Of a stretch of DNA of 64,000 bases, positions 10,401-19,957 are shown piece by piece. The position numbers and the translations under genes are program-made. The notes under the pieces are model-generated. The model searched no databases. It was not told the DNA's origin and saw only the letters and a list, made by a program, of their open reading frames with translations. This DNA comes from Nothopassalora personata. Its lineage: Eukaryota > Ascomycota > Dothideomycetes > Mycosphaerellales > Mycosphaerellaceae. Each line of letters opens with the position of its first letter. Position 1 is the stretch's first letter. The stretch is taken from contig CM066287.1 in NCBI GenBank assembly GCA_033816765.1, forward strand, positions 3,348,001-3,412,000, given 5' to 3'.

Positions 10401-12263
10401 ACCTTTGAGCGTCTGCGTGACGACTGCAGTCTTGACCTCCCTTGTGTCCATCAAAGTCTTCTGGATAGTGTTCTGCCGCTTAGAGAAGAGAAAGTTGACC
10501 GGCAGTAGTAGCGAACTTGCAGCAAAGCCAACAAGAAGAGATTTCCAGCCGATCAGACTTGCCAGAAAGAGCAATGCCACTATCAATTTGATAAGGCTCT
10601 GCCATATGATGCTATTAGATTGGCAAAAGTCAGCAACGCGTTTCGCATCGACACCAATCAAGTTGATAGTGCTTTGTCCCGGAGGGTCATCGTCAGTCTG
10701 AGCCGTGGCCTCGGTATTGCTGCAGAGACTATGATTTTCCTCCATGCGGAGGCATTTACGGAATATCAGCGACGAAAGCTGCGCTCGTATTGGCAGTGCG
10801 AGTCTCGAGTGCGAAATCCAGGAGACGTATGCCTCGAGCCAAGTTTGACCCAACATGGCCAGCCCAAGGGCACAAATCCATGTCCATGCTCGAGGATCCG
10901 ATATCTCAAAGCTGGTCTCCTCCATCAGACGGAGGAAGTGCAGGACTGTCCATTGCGGAGCAATACTGATCAGGGCGCAGGCTATGGCCCCGGCCCACTG
11001 TGCTGCAAACATGCAGCGATACGTGCGAAGAAGCAAGTACGCCAGCGACTCATTCACATGACTTGGGCCTGGCCATCCCTGCATGCACTCGAACATACGC
11101 ATACGATGACCCGGTCGCGGAAGGTCTTCCATTCTGAGGACTCCTGCTACACGCGCTCTTGCCAGCAGATCGTTTGCCCAGCTCCACGTCCACCGGGTGA
11201 TGACGGAATGTGTCGCTGCCCGATCGACCAGCCTGCCCTTGTGGAACACATCTGGCCGTCGAGGGATGCACAGACTGGCAAGGGTGATGCCAAGAGCCGC
11301 CCAGATGCTTGATACCTGCAATGTTAGCGTCGAGGGAAGTGCAGCGGTGTCGATGATTCCTGCTGCGACGACTGCGACGAGGAAGCTGCAGAAGGCAATG
11401 CGTTCACCCAGCTCAGCTGCCACGGGGGGAGTCTCTTCGGTTGCGATGGCGAATGCTTGCAGCAGCAAGATGGTCTGCCAAGTGTGTGTTAGTGCGGTGC
11501 GATGGGAGAATCGAGGACCACGAGCGCGAACTGACCCAAGTTGCCAGTGTCAACCAGCGTGCTGCATCTTGTGATGTGGACGCATGGGCTGGTGGATCAA
11601 TGATCAGTAGAACAGCAGTGAAGCTCCACCCCAGTGCAGCGACGAGCAGGACGGCGATCCGACGCTTGGTGGTGTTGAAGTCCTTGGCGTCGTCGTCGTC
11701 GTCGTCGTCCCGACTGGTGCCGTCGGCATCGTGGTAGCATGCCCGAGCAGACCACGTCGTCGGGCGCGATGCCACGCTGCGCAGAGCTGGCAGCGACAGC
11801 AGCGTGGAAAGGAGCAAGCTGAGGCCGCAGAGGATCATCTGCCAGTGCCAGCTCGGGCTCCCCAGGATGCTGCCGAGGCCCCACATGGCGACAAGGATGT
11901 AAGCGAGAAGCGAGGACGAGGGAAGGAAGGAACGGAGTGGGTGGACGAGCGAGACTTGCAGGAACGTCAAGAGGTGTGTGTTAATGAAGAAACTACCATG
12001 CACGCGCACGAGCTCTCGACTCGACGGTCGCCCCCTCCCTCCCCGTGCATCTGCATGTGCCTGGCTGGGCGGCACGACAGGCGCAAGCGGTGGCGGGTGT
12101 CACCAGTCCCGACGGGCACGCCTGTGAGCTGTTCCCGCTGCGCCCAACGTCCATCCACCGCATACGGTGCGATCGTCAGTAGATCGTCCGCCGGGATGCG
12201 GACCGCATCATGCGTTGCATTGTCCTGAAGCAGCATTGAAGACGCTCCTCCTCTGCGCAACAT
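7410..12263 (-). CDS. ABCC-type full ABC transporter (MRP/bile-pigment family)
   Basis: Three exons (12263-12104, 11954-11536, 11474-7410) give about 1547 residues. The N-terminal TMD0 has about five membrane segments interrupted by a seven-Asp run encoded by a GTC/GAC repeat. TMD1 is followed by NBD1 (Walker A GGTGSGKS, signature LSGGQRW, Walker B ILILDDIFSAVD), then TMD2 and NBD2 (Walker A GRTGAGKS, signature LSQGQRQ, Walker B VVVLDEATSGID). NBD1 carries Asp in place of the catalytic Glu, as is usual in ABCC proteins, so NBD2 is the competent ATPase site. ABCC pumps export conjugates and peptides across plasma or vacuolar membrane. The placement beside NRPS, P450 and MFS genes suggests product export, sequestration or self-protection. 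The first exon junction (phase 1) is the least certain part. An internal ATG at 12236 is an alternative start. Confidence 0.9.
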
Positions 12264-12319
12264 CTATCTAAGCTCAGATCTCTTGCGCCCCCCCCATCTG
12301 CAAAACCCCCCCAAGCACC
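12264..12319. promoter_or_regulatory. 56-bp divergent gap between ABC and MFS transporter starts
   Basis: Only 56 bp separate the two proposed start codons. The gap contains C-runs (eight and seven consecutive C on the plus strand) and CTCAGATCTC, and no clear TATA box. Both transporters would have to share this gap, or their 5' leaders must overlap each other's coding exons. Confidence 0.45.
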
Positions 12320-13970
12320 ATGCCTCGTACATGGCCCGCTGTCGCCCTGCTGGCCACTGCGGCGCTTGGCGATGCTACACTGCGCAGTGCAAGGCTTTTC
12401 TTGACCGAGCAAGCGCTCTGTCGTCGATACTACGCCCGCTATGATCCGTCGGTCCCTGCGGTCGATGGTCGAGTCGAGGAACAGCAGTGCAAACTCGATG
12501 TCATCCAAGCCGAACTCTCCCTGGTCGTGGGCGTCTTCGAGGCCATCACGCTTCTTGCTGGTGAGAGATGCACGCACGATGCCATGCAGGCGGAAGAGCA
12601 TGACGTTAATCAGGACGAGGCAGGTCTTCTCGCTACGCCGCTGACGACCTCTCTGGCGCCCACTATAGGCTTGCGGAAGGTCATGACGCTCAATGTGTCG
12701 ATGATGTGCCTTGGTGCCCTGTACTCGAGCATTGTAGGTTCGTGAAGTCAAAACATTCTTCCGCGCGTGCCGCCCCCGATGGCTAACACAATCATAGCGC
12801 TGCTACCCACAACGTTCAGTATCCGTCTTATCTGGCTGACGGGCTTCTTCGAGCTGATTGGAGGGGGCACGCCTTCCCGAAACGCTCTGCTCTACATTCA
12901 CCTCGCCGAAAAGATTTCGCCAGACCTGTTGTGTGTTACTACTCATCATCGCTGTTCGACGACCAAACTAACACGCTACCAGGAGCGAGACCTTGTATCG
13001 ACTGAGTACGCTGATTATTTTGATGAGCTTTGCCGGTTCATCTGTCGGAGCTGTGCTGCTCTCCACCAACGTCTGGCTCCTCTGTTCGCTCGGTGTGGGC
13101 TTCTGCGCCCTAGGACTCCTCTTTGTTCCCTTCCTACAGCATCGCGCTTGGCTGAGCGATCTTTCTGAAACACCTCCCACGCCATCGACTCACACTGCCG
13201 TGCCCCCTGTCCTGCGTTCAGCACCTGTTGTCGAGACCGCGAAGCCGCGGACCTGGACAGGAGCAGCGGTCTGTGCACTGGACAGTGGCCTGGCCGAAGG
13301 TTACCGCTCTGTACGCGTGTTGAGCTCCCTGCTCCAACATCGCGTAACACTGGTTACTATGCTCATCTACATGTGCGATGAGACGGCAATCTACATTCGA
13401 GTAGCCTTCCCGCAATGGGCCTCGAAAGTATTCGCATGGACATTGGCAGAGGTCAATGCTGTGACCTCATTCCAGATTCTGGTCAATGGCTTCGTGTTGC
13501 TCATGCTTCCATTGCTGAACAAATGGCTCCTCCTACCACGCCTATCGTCGCAGCGCCAGGTCGATCACTGGGTGATACAGTCCAGCCTCTTGTGCAACAC
13601 TGTGGGCCTCGTTTTGATTAGCATTGCCCCCAACCGGCGGCTGTATATCATGGCGCTGGGACTGTACAACTTGGGTGCCGCATTGCCGGACTCGCTGCGC
13701 TCATTTGTGACGAGCTCTCTCCAAGACGAGAGTCAATTGCAAAATGTTTATACCGGGATCAGCATGGTCGAGGCGGTGGCGGGACTTGCCGGGACCACGA
13801 TGTGGAGCACCACTTTTGCTGCTGGGCTACAGTATGGTGGTACATCACTCGCTAGCCTCTGCTTTATTGCCGCAGCGGCGCTCTTTGCACTTTCTTTGCA
13901 CATGACTAGCGTGCTGAAGAAGCTGACCATAGGGAAATCGGTCGTTAGTGTCGCCGTCTCCGAGCCCTGA
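12320..13970 (+). CDS. Major facilitator superfamily transporter
   Basis: Four exons (12320-12560, 12624-12737, 12798-12930, 12983-13970) give 491 residues; the introns are 63, 60 and 52 nt with consistent phases. The N-terminal part (LLATPLTTSLAPTIGLRKVM) and the second helix pairs (TGFFELIGGGTPSRNALLY) resemble the SLC46-like/DHA-type MFS proteins found in many fungal metabolite clusters. A hydrophilic central loop (SDLSETPPTPSTH) is followed by the C-terminal helical half. The start is short: the first helix begins within about seven residues of Met. Proton-coupled efflux of a small molecule at the plasma membrane is the likely role. It is divergently paired with the ABC transporter and ends 254 bp from the convergent P450 gene. 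Confidence 0.82.
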
Positions 13971-14223
13971 GCGAGGCTCACTGGCTTCCTTGAGACATAT
14001 GAGAATGTGTTGCGACTGCATAAATGTAGAATATCAATGAAGATCTCTATTGACACCGAAATACTTTTTTGAAGACATGGTAAACGTGTGCCAGCTTTAC
14101 TACACTGACTTGCGGTCTCGAGCAATTCCACCTCACTAATGCTGCACGTTGAGTCAGCAAGGATGCGTGACTCCATTGTCCTCGAGAACTGTCGACAAGT
14201 TTTTGGTCCCGCTCACCTCTCCC

Positions 14224-15903
14224 TCAGTCAGCAGCGAGAGCCTTGAATCGAATATGACAGGTCGTCGATGCGGGCACTGCATCGTGTGTACTCAGCTGGC
14301 GCATCGCGCTAGCATCGACGCCCTCGCCAGGCCGACTTTCGTAGTGCATGTACAGCGCTGCAGCAAGCATCTTGATCTCCATCGTCGCAAGGGCCTTGCC
14401 CAGACAGGCACGACCTCCATACCCGAATGGCAGCAAATGGGCCTCTCGAGCTTTGAGGAGGGTGGTATTCTTCTCGAGCCACCGCGTTGGGTCGAACACT
14501 TTGGGATCTGGAAACAGGCTTGGATCCATGTGGAGTGCAACTACTGAATTCGACACGATGCAGCCTTCAGGAAGACTGACATCTTCCACAGTGGCTCCTC
14601 CAGGAGGTACCACGCGCTCCGCCCGGCCACTGGATGCAGGGTATAAGCGATACGTCTCTCGCAGGCATGCGTCCAGGAACGGCGCTGCATCGATCGCCGC
14701 GAACGTGAAGCCGCCACTTGCAGACAGCGTTCTCAATTCGTCGTGCAGTCGTTGTTGTATGCGAGGATGCATGCTCAGCAGCCAAGCGAGGTACGTAGCA
14801 GTGACTGCTACGGTGGCTCGAGCCGCGTTGATGTTGTCGAGAATCTCCGCTGCCACTCTTGCTTTGTCTAGTGAGGACGTCCCGTTGTCCTGATGCTGCA
14901 GCAGTCTGCGGAGGAGAGAATCCGTACTGTGGAGGAGAGGACTCGTTTCGGCAGCCGAGACTCGAGTCAAACACCAATCGGCAAGCTCATCTTCTGCCGC
15001 GAAATATCGAAGGCCCGGCCACAGTTTCGACACGGCGGGTGCGAGGTAGGAAAAGCAGCGAGGTATCAACACGCGCAGCGGACCAAGGAACTGCATGTAC
15101 AGCAGTCCATCAACAATGCTTCGTTCTACGCAAGGTTCGTCCAGACAGTGCGTCTCGCAAGATGGGCCAAGTGTCAGATAAGTGACGATGTCCAGCGCGA
15201 ACCAGTTGGTCAGTGCATAGACATCGACGGTGAGGCTTTGGTCAATGTGATGACGGAAAGCATTGCACCGCTCCTCGATGTAAAGCTCAAGCTCTTGATG
15301 ATTATACACCGACGATGGCTGATAGAAGCCAGAGATCAGTTTGCGTTGTTCTCGATGGTCTCGATATGACTTGGTGGCGAAGACGGAGCGGTGAGAGTAG
15401 CCTGTAAAGTTGTCGAAATAGTCACTCTTGCTCCAGCCTTGTGACGCTCGGTAGATGCTTCGTGTAGCCTCCAGAGTTGCCACAGAGACCATGTTGGGGG
15501 ACACACAAACGACCGGTCCGTACCGAGTATGCCACTTCAGGATCGTCTCGTTTCGAGCATACCGGAGCTCGTCGTAGGCCATGCCTAGCCCGGTGACTTT
15601 GTTCAGCCATGGGCCCGGAACGTGGCTCAACGGTCCATGGACAATGGGATAGACGAGATAACGATAGAGCGCAGCCAAAACGATCAGACAAAGTCCAGCG
15701 ATCGCGAAGTGTTCCTGACAGAACGCGGACTTGTTCGGCAGGGGATTCATGTCGTGCGTCGAAAGAGGAATATCGTTTGAGAGGAGGTAGCTGCTCTTGG
15801 CCCCTGCTTTATTACTGCCAACCATCTTCAGTGCCTCGAAGTGTGCTGCCGATGCACTCCCCCGGTGGTTCTTGCTCCCCAAATCGTATGCGAGAGGCGT
15901 CAT
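14224..15903 (-). CDS. Cytochrome P450 monooxygenase (intronless)
   Basis: A single-exon frame of 559 residues. Features in order: a membrane anchor (AIAGLCLIVLAALYRYLVYP, around 70-90), a proline-rich hinge LSHVPGPWLNKVTG, the K-helix ExxR in CLRETYRLYP, the PERF-like FDPTRW, and the heme-binding loop FGYGGRACLG with its Cys ligand. The I-helix reads DNINAARATVAVT, so the usual AGx(D/E)TT oxygen-activation motif has Ala where the acid is expected. The anchor lies late when the first ATG is used; the Met at residue 52 (15750) would give about 508 residues and a more normal N-terminus. It is an ER-bound heme oxygenase dependent on P450 reductase. It probably oxidises the NRPS product or a precursor, inferred from context only. 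Confidence 0.9.
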   Translation of the reverse strand: MTPLAYDLGSKNHRGSASAAHFEALKMVGSNKAGAKSSYLLSNDIPLSTHDMNPLPNKSAFCQEHFAIAGLCLIVLAALYRYLVYPIVHGPLSHVPGPWLNKVTGLGMAYDELRYARNETILKWHTRYGPVVCVSPNMVSVATLEATRSIYRASQGWSKSDYFDNFTGYSHRSVFATKSYRDHREQRKLISGFYQPSSVYNHQELELYIEERCNAFRHHIDQSLTVDVYALTNWFALDIVTYLTLGPSCETHCLDEPCVERSIVDGLLYMQFLGPLRVLIPRCFSYLAPAVSKLWPGLRYFAAEDELADWCLTRVSAAETSPLLHSTDSLLRRLLQHQDNGTSSLDKARVAAEILDNINAARATVAVTATYLAWLLSMHPRIQQRLHDELRTLSASGGFTFAAIDAAPFLDACLRETYRLYPASSGRAERVVPPGGATVEDVSLPEGCIVSNSVVALHMDPSLFPDPKVFDPTRWLEKNTTLLKAREAHLLPFGYGGRACLGKALATMEIKMLAAALYMHYESRPGEGVDASAMRQLSTHDAVPASTTCHIRFKALAAD

Positions 15904-16465
15904 CCGACGCTAGCACGCCTACACTGGCAGTGGGTACGTCTCGCAGCACCAGCCTTTGGGCACCAGTGCTGCTACCAGACTACTCGCCGACCGACGTTCA
16001 TCACCTGAGGTCGATTTTGCATTGAACGATGCATCCGTAGACCAGCCTGGAGGAAATTTGTAGCTGACCTCGTTTACGTAGCCAACTGGCGTTCACCTGC
16101 TCGCTGGGTAGAAGAAGCAGCTTGGGCTATGATGCATAAACAACGAATGATAGTGACATCAGCGCTCTGCTGCATTGTAGGTTGTGTTCATATGCCTCTG
16201 TTGTCAAGCCGGCCTTTCTCGCTTGCCAAACGATCAAATTAGCTGTTTGAGAAGGAACGCGGGTCTTCGATCAAAGTCCCTCAGTACCGGCTGCTGTGAC
16301 TTCGTGGCATTGTGGGAGACTGCACAAACAATATACGTACGTTACACGTGATGATTTCTTTTCATATGGTACGTGCAAGCCCTGCAATTTGGTGCCAATA
16401 TCGTTTGTTATGGGAAAAGGGAGCAAGTTCAACTTAGACCAAGGCTTACGCAAGAAATGTCTCCG

Positions 16466-16498
16466 TCTTCTTCTTCGTCGTCGTCGTCGTCGTCGTCG
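16466..16498. repeat. Triplet microsatellite (TTC)n(GTC)n
   Basis: A short run of TTC followed by about eight GTC units on the plus strand. It lies in non-coding DNA and creates poly-Arg/poly-Asp shadow frames. Confidence 0.8.
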
Positions 16499-16858
16499 CC
16501 GCTGTTGTGAGGAATGCCTCCGAGTTGCAAATGCTACGTCGGGCATAGTCGTTGCAGGTAACGACGAGGCGAGCGTCTGTCAAATCCCCGTGCCTGTCGA
16601 AAGAAATGCGAAGTCAGCTTAGACTTCGCAGCTGAAGTGCCTGCATCAACCGCGAGCTCCTCAATGATCTGCACTCATCGACCACGTTCTGCATCGACCA
16701 GGTTCTGACGAGGCAGGTCTTGGCTCGAGCACGCCATTCGCTGGAGCAGCACCATGAGAAGCTGTATGTGGCTAGAGCGCAGAGCGGGCCGGCGGCGGAC
16801 GGAGACGGACCGTAGACAGCTTTCCCCGAGTGGAAGGTCTCTCTCTCGTGGTGCATGC

Positions 16859-16882
16859 ATCACCGCCGTAGGCGGCGGTGAT
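16859..16882. repeat. Perfect 9-bp inverted repeat (G/C-rich hairpin)
   Basis: ATCACCGCC and GGCGGTGAT are exact reverse complements separated by six bases (GTAGGC). It could be a dimeric regulator site or a transcript hairpin. No function is proven. Confidence 0.5.
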
Positions 16883-17471
16883 AGACGATTCTAGATAGTG
16901 GATCAGTGTCAAAGACACTACGAGTAGACTCTTCACCGACGTGGAAAGAAGTTAGGCTCTTTCAGGAAAATCTCCTCGGCTGCCGCGTTCAAGATACCTG
17001 TGCACTGCTGTGACGGGGACAAGCGGCGACATCTGCAGCTCGGTGCCGTGCAGCAGCTTAGACGGACGTCACAGCTGCAGTAGGCTGAGGAGCGAAATCT
17101 GCAGGAAATCGAAGGACCACGTCACGCGAGCCATCAAACTGGATCACCTGCGCATGTAACAGCTCGCGCTGGCACAGCACATCTCAGCTTAGATTGCATA
17201 TGCTCGTCTCAGCCATGGGTGTCTGGAGTGTGGACGCTGCACGTTGACCGTTGCTGATGGAAAGGATTGCAAGCATGATGAATCTTCATACCGGTTGAGC
17301 GGCAGGAGAAAGATACTGTATTTTCAAGTACGATACTGTGCTATAAGCAGGAAAGGGGAAGCCACATTGTACTCTAGCATGACCCAATTTGTGTCCCAGC
17401 AGCGAGGAGCCATGAGTTGATCGCGCAAACCGTTATCAGCTCCTCCCTCCTAAACAGTGAGTTCTCTGCGC

Positions 17472-19377
17472 TCACGAGTGTGCACCAGCCGATGGTGTTC
17501 GGGCTCGCAGTCGAGCATTCCAGTTTCCTGGCACTTTCGTTGGCAGAATGTTCTCCGGCTCCAAGAACTCCACGTCGAAGCGGCGAAATATCTGTGACAC
17601 GAAAGTCAGCAGGACGTCACATTGGTAGTGGGGACGCGTCTACCTCTGCAATCGTCTTCCAAATCTCGATCATAGCAACATGCCGGCCCAAGCACCTGCG
17701 TGCTCCGTGCCCAAAGACAAAGTCCAGAGCCTCCATGCGTTTGAAGTGCTCCTCTGAAGCCTCCGTCCAGCGCTCGGGACGATATTCAAATGCATCTTCT
17801 CCATAGAGATCTTTGTCTCTACCAATTATCCAAGCGCTGGTAGAGACGGAAACCTCTGGAGGGACATATGTGTCGTTGAGGTGCAGTCCCGTGTCTTGGG
17901 GCGCTTTCCGCGCGATTTGCGTGATCGATGAGCTGTATCTCAGAGACTCTCGGATGCAAGCGCCGAGATATGGCAACTGGAAAGCCTGGTTGTAACTCAC
18001 AACTGTATCCAAGTCAGGTAGGACTCCTTCGGAGGTAGCTGCGTCCAACTCTTGCTGAAGCTTTGCTTGAACACGAGGATGTCGAGCCACATTGAAGATG
18101 ACCAAGGAGAGATTCAGCGATGCGTTTTCAGATCCAGCTTGTCTGAGAGTGAAGCCTAGTCAGTTGCGGCGCCTGGGAGTAGAAGTACCAGCCCAGGTTG
18201 ACTTACATGGCGAGAAGAATCTCGGCTTTGACTGTAGGGTAGTGGATTAGCAGTGAACGTGGACGAAGGACGCAGTCCGCACACTCGTGTTACAGCAGCA
18301 ATCTCTGCGGCGAGGTGTGCTTGTGTTAAGCCACATACCGTCTACCATGCTCATCGGCGAACCATCTTTGTTCCTCGCCTGCAAGAAGCGGTTCAAGAAT
18401 ATGTTTCCCGAGATGTCTCCCTTGAGTTGCCCCTCCGAATCGATCATCTCTTCCATGATCCGATCACGTTCGCCCATGACGGCGCCGATGCCTTTCTCGT
18501 CGGTCGGCTTGGGAACGAGCAGGTATCTTCCGATTCCAGTGTTCCTAATGTACCAGGAAAGGTTGTCCAACTCGCCCAAGAACTCCCCGAGCCACGCCGT
18601 TTCTGTAAATCTTTTAATGAGTCCTCTCACATCTTGCTGTTGCTTCACGAAGCCGAATGGCTGTCCAAAGCATAACTCGCTAATGATATCCAATCCAAGC
18701 CAGCTTTCGATAGATAGTCAGTTCACTGTTTCAAATTGCACCGGCTTCTGATGTAACGTACTTGATTGTCTCCAGAAGATCGACCCCTTGCTTCTGACTA
18801 CCACTCGTCAAGAAGTAGGACATGAGGTCGCGGACCCGCTCATCAAAATGAGGTTCAAACGTCTGCACATTCTTCATTGAATACTGGTCCAGCCTGACCG
18901 TTAGCAGGACTCTACATGATCATCACGAGAGCGAACGGGGCCCCATTTACCGCATACGCAATCCTCCTCTTTGCCAGAACATGATCCTTGTGGGAATGCA
19001 ACGTGAACAAGCTGACATTGCCAAAATTGGGGGCCGTAAAATCTGTCTTGTCTGCTTTCATGTTGTAAACGAGTGGCAGCAGGGAGGCATCGCTGATGAT
19101 GAGCTTGTTGGGGCTATATCTCAAAATTGGGCCTGATAAATAGTCATTATCTTGTTAAAAGCTCCAGGTGCTTGCCATGTCTACCATATTTATCGTGGAG
19201 CTTTGCTTGAAGCAAATGCTCATCAGCACGAATGAACCAACCAATACGGTAGAGGTTGGAAATGCATCCCAAGAACGGTCCAGGAACATGAGAGAGCGGA
19301 TGGAACCATAGACGATAGATGATGACCCATGCCCTCCAAACGAGGAGTGAAAGTGGGAGCAGCCAAAACGTCGACAT
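17472..19377 (-). CDS. Cytochrome P450 monooxygenase (seven exons)
   Basis: Seven exons (19377-19185, 19132-18951, 18883-18762, 18703-18339, 18231-18207, 18142-17644, 17591-17472) keep frame throughout and give 501 residues. The N-terminus is a membrane anchor (MSTFWLLPLSLLVWRAWVII) followed by FHPLSHVPGPFLG. Further on are KRRIAYAYSM (C-helix region), LGLDIISELCFGQPFG, an I-helix AGSENASLNLS in which the acid is kept (Glu) but both Thr are replaced, ExxR in CIRESLR, YRPERW, and the heme loop FGHGARRCLG. The start is the ATG at 19377; the frame upstream begins only with GTG. The very small 25-nt exon 5 is needed to keep the I-helix intact. It is divergently transcribed from the NRPS through a shared intergenic region, which makes it the best candidate for a co-regulated tailoring enzyme. 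Confidence 0.9.
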
Positions 19378-19957
19378 TCTTCGCTGCTGAGGAAATATGC
19401 TAAATGTTGACGACGAAATGTAAACCACGATCACTTGTCCGTCTTTTCATCAATCGACTAGACTTGGGCGTGTAACTCGACTCGTGATCATGCGTGCACG
19501 CGAGTATGAGCACACCTTGTACACGTCTTCGTGCATCGAGCTTGCGTGGCCAGCAGGAAGCGAAGCACTGCATATTGTCCCTCTCGTGACATGACGAGAG
19601 TGCTCCCAAGCTTAGAGGCGCATGCTGCATGCAAGATGCATAGTATACGCAAGTGCATGTAGAGCCTTTCACAGAATCCGCAAACTGCTATAGTGGGTCG
19701 CTAGGCTCAAGCGAGCGATCTGCAAGCAATCTGGATGTACGGCCTGCAGCACGCCTCTAGTCGCTGCGAGTGACTTGCACCGTCGAAGAAGTATCCAGTA
19801 CAGCGAAAATGATCCCCACTGCGGCAATGGAGAGCGCAAATGCCAGTGAATGTGATGATGTGGCGGCCGAGGGCAATTTTACGCAGCACACAAATTCGCA
19901 CACCGTCAGTGATAGCAGCATCAGTGGAAGTGTGAACCGTGAGCGGACCAGACCATC
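19378..19957. promoter_or_regulatory. Shared divergent promoter region of the P450 and NRPS genes
   Basis: 580 bp between the two start codons. It contains a dyad at 19581-19600 (CTCTCGT, six bases, ACGAGAG) and a cluster of GCATGC/ATGCAT words near 19618-19640. No coding frame here is convincing. Which element controls which gene is unknown. Confidence 0.5.
19581..19600. promoter_or_regulatory. Dyad CTCTCGT-N6-ACGAGAG in the shared promoter
   Basis: Perfect 7-bp inverted arms with a 6-bp spacer, located about 200 bp from the P450 start and 360 bp from the NRPS start. The symmetry suits a dimeric DNA-binding protein. A related CTCTCGTG word occurs at about 16843-16850 in the spacer between the P450 genes. 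Confidence 0.35.

Larger units (their letters stand above)
15904..17471. other. Spacer between the two P450 genes, no gene supported
   Basis: About 1.57 kb without a recognisable protein. It should contain the promoter of the intronless P450 (near 15904) and the 3' flank of the other P450. It holds a TTC/GTC triplet repeat (about 16466-16498) and a perfect G/C-rich hairpin at 16859-16882. Two overlapping frames here (16271-16546 minus, 16296-16622 plus) depend on the triplet repeat and look spurious. Confidence 0.5.

Noticed and set aside
16271..16622. Overlapping frames on both strands around the triplet repeat
   Set aside because: Both exist because a triplet repeat lacks stops; no protein features outside the repeat.
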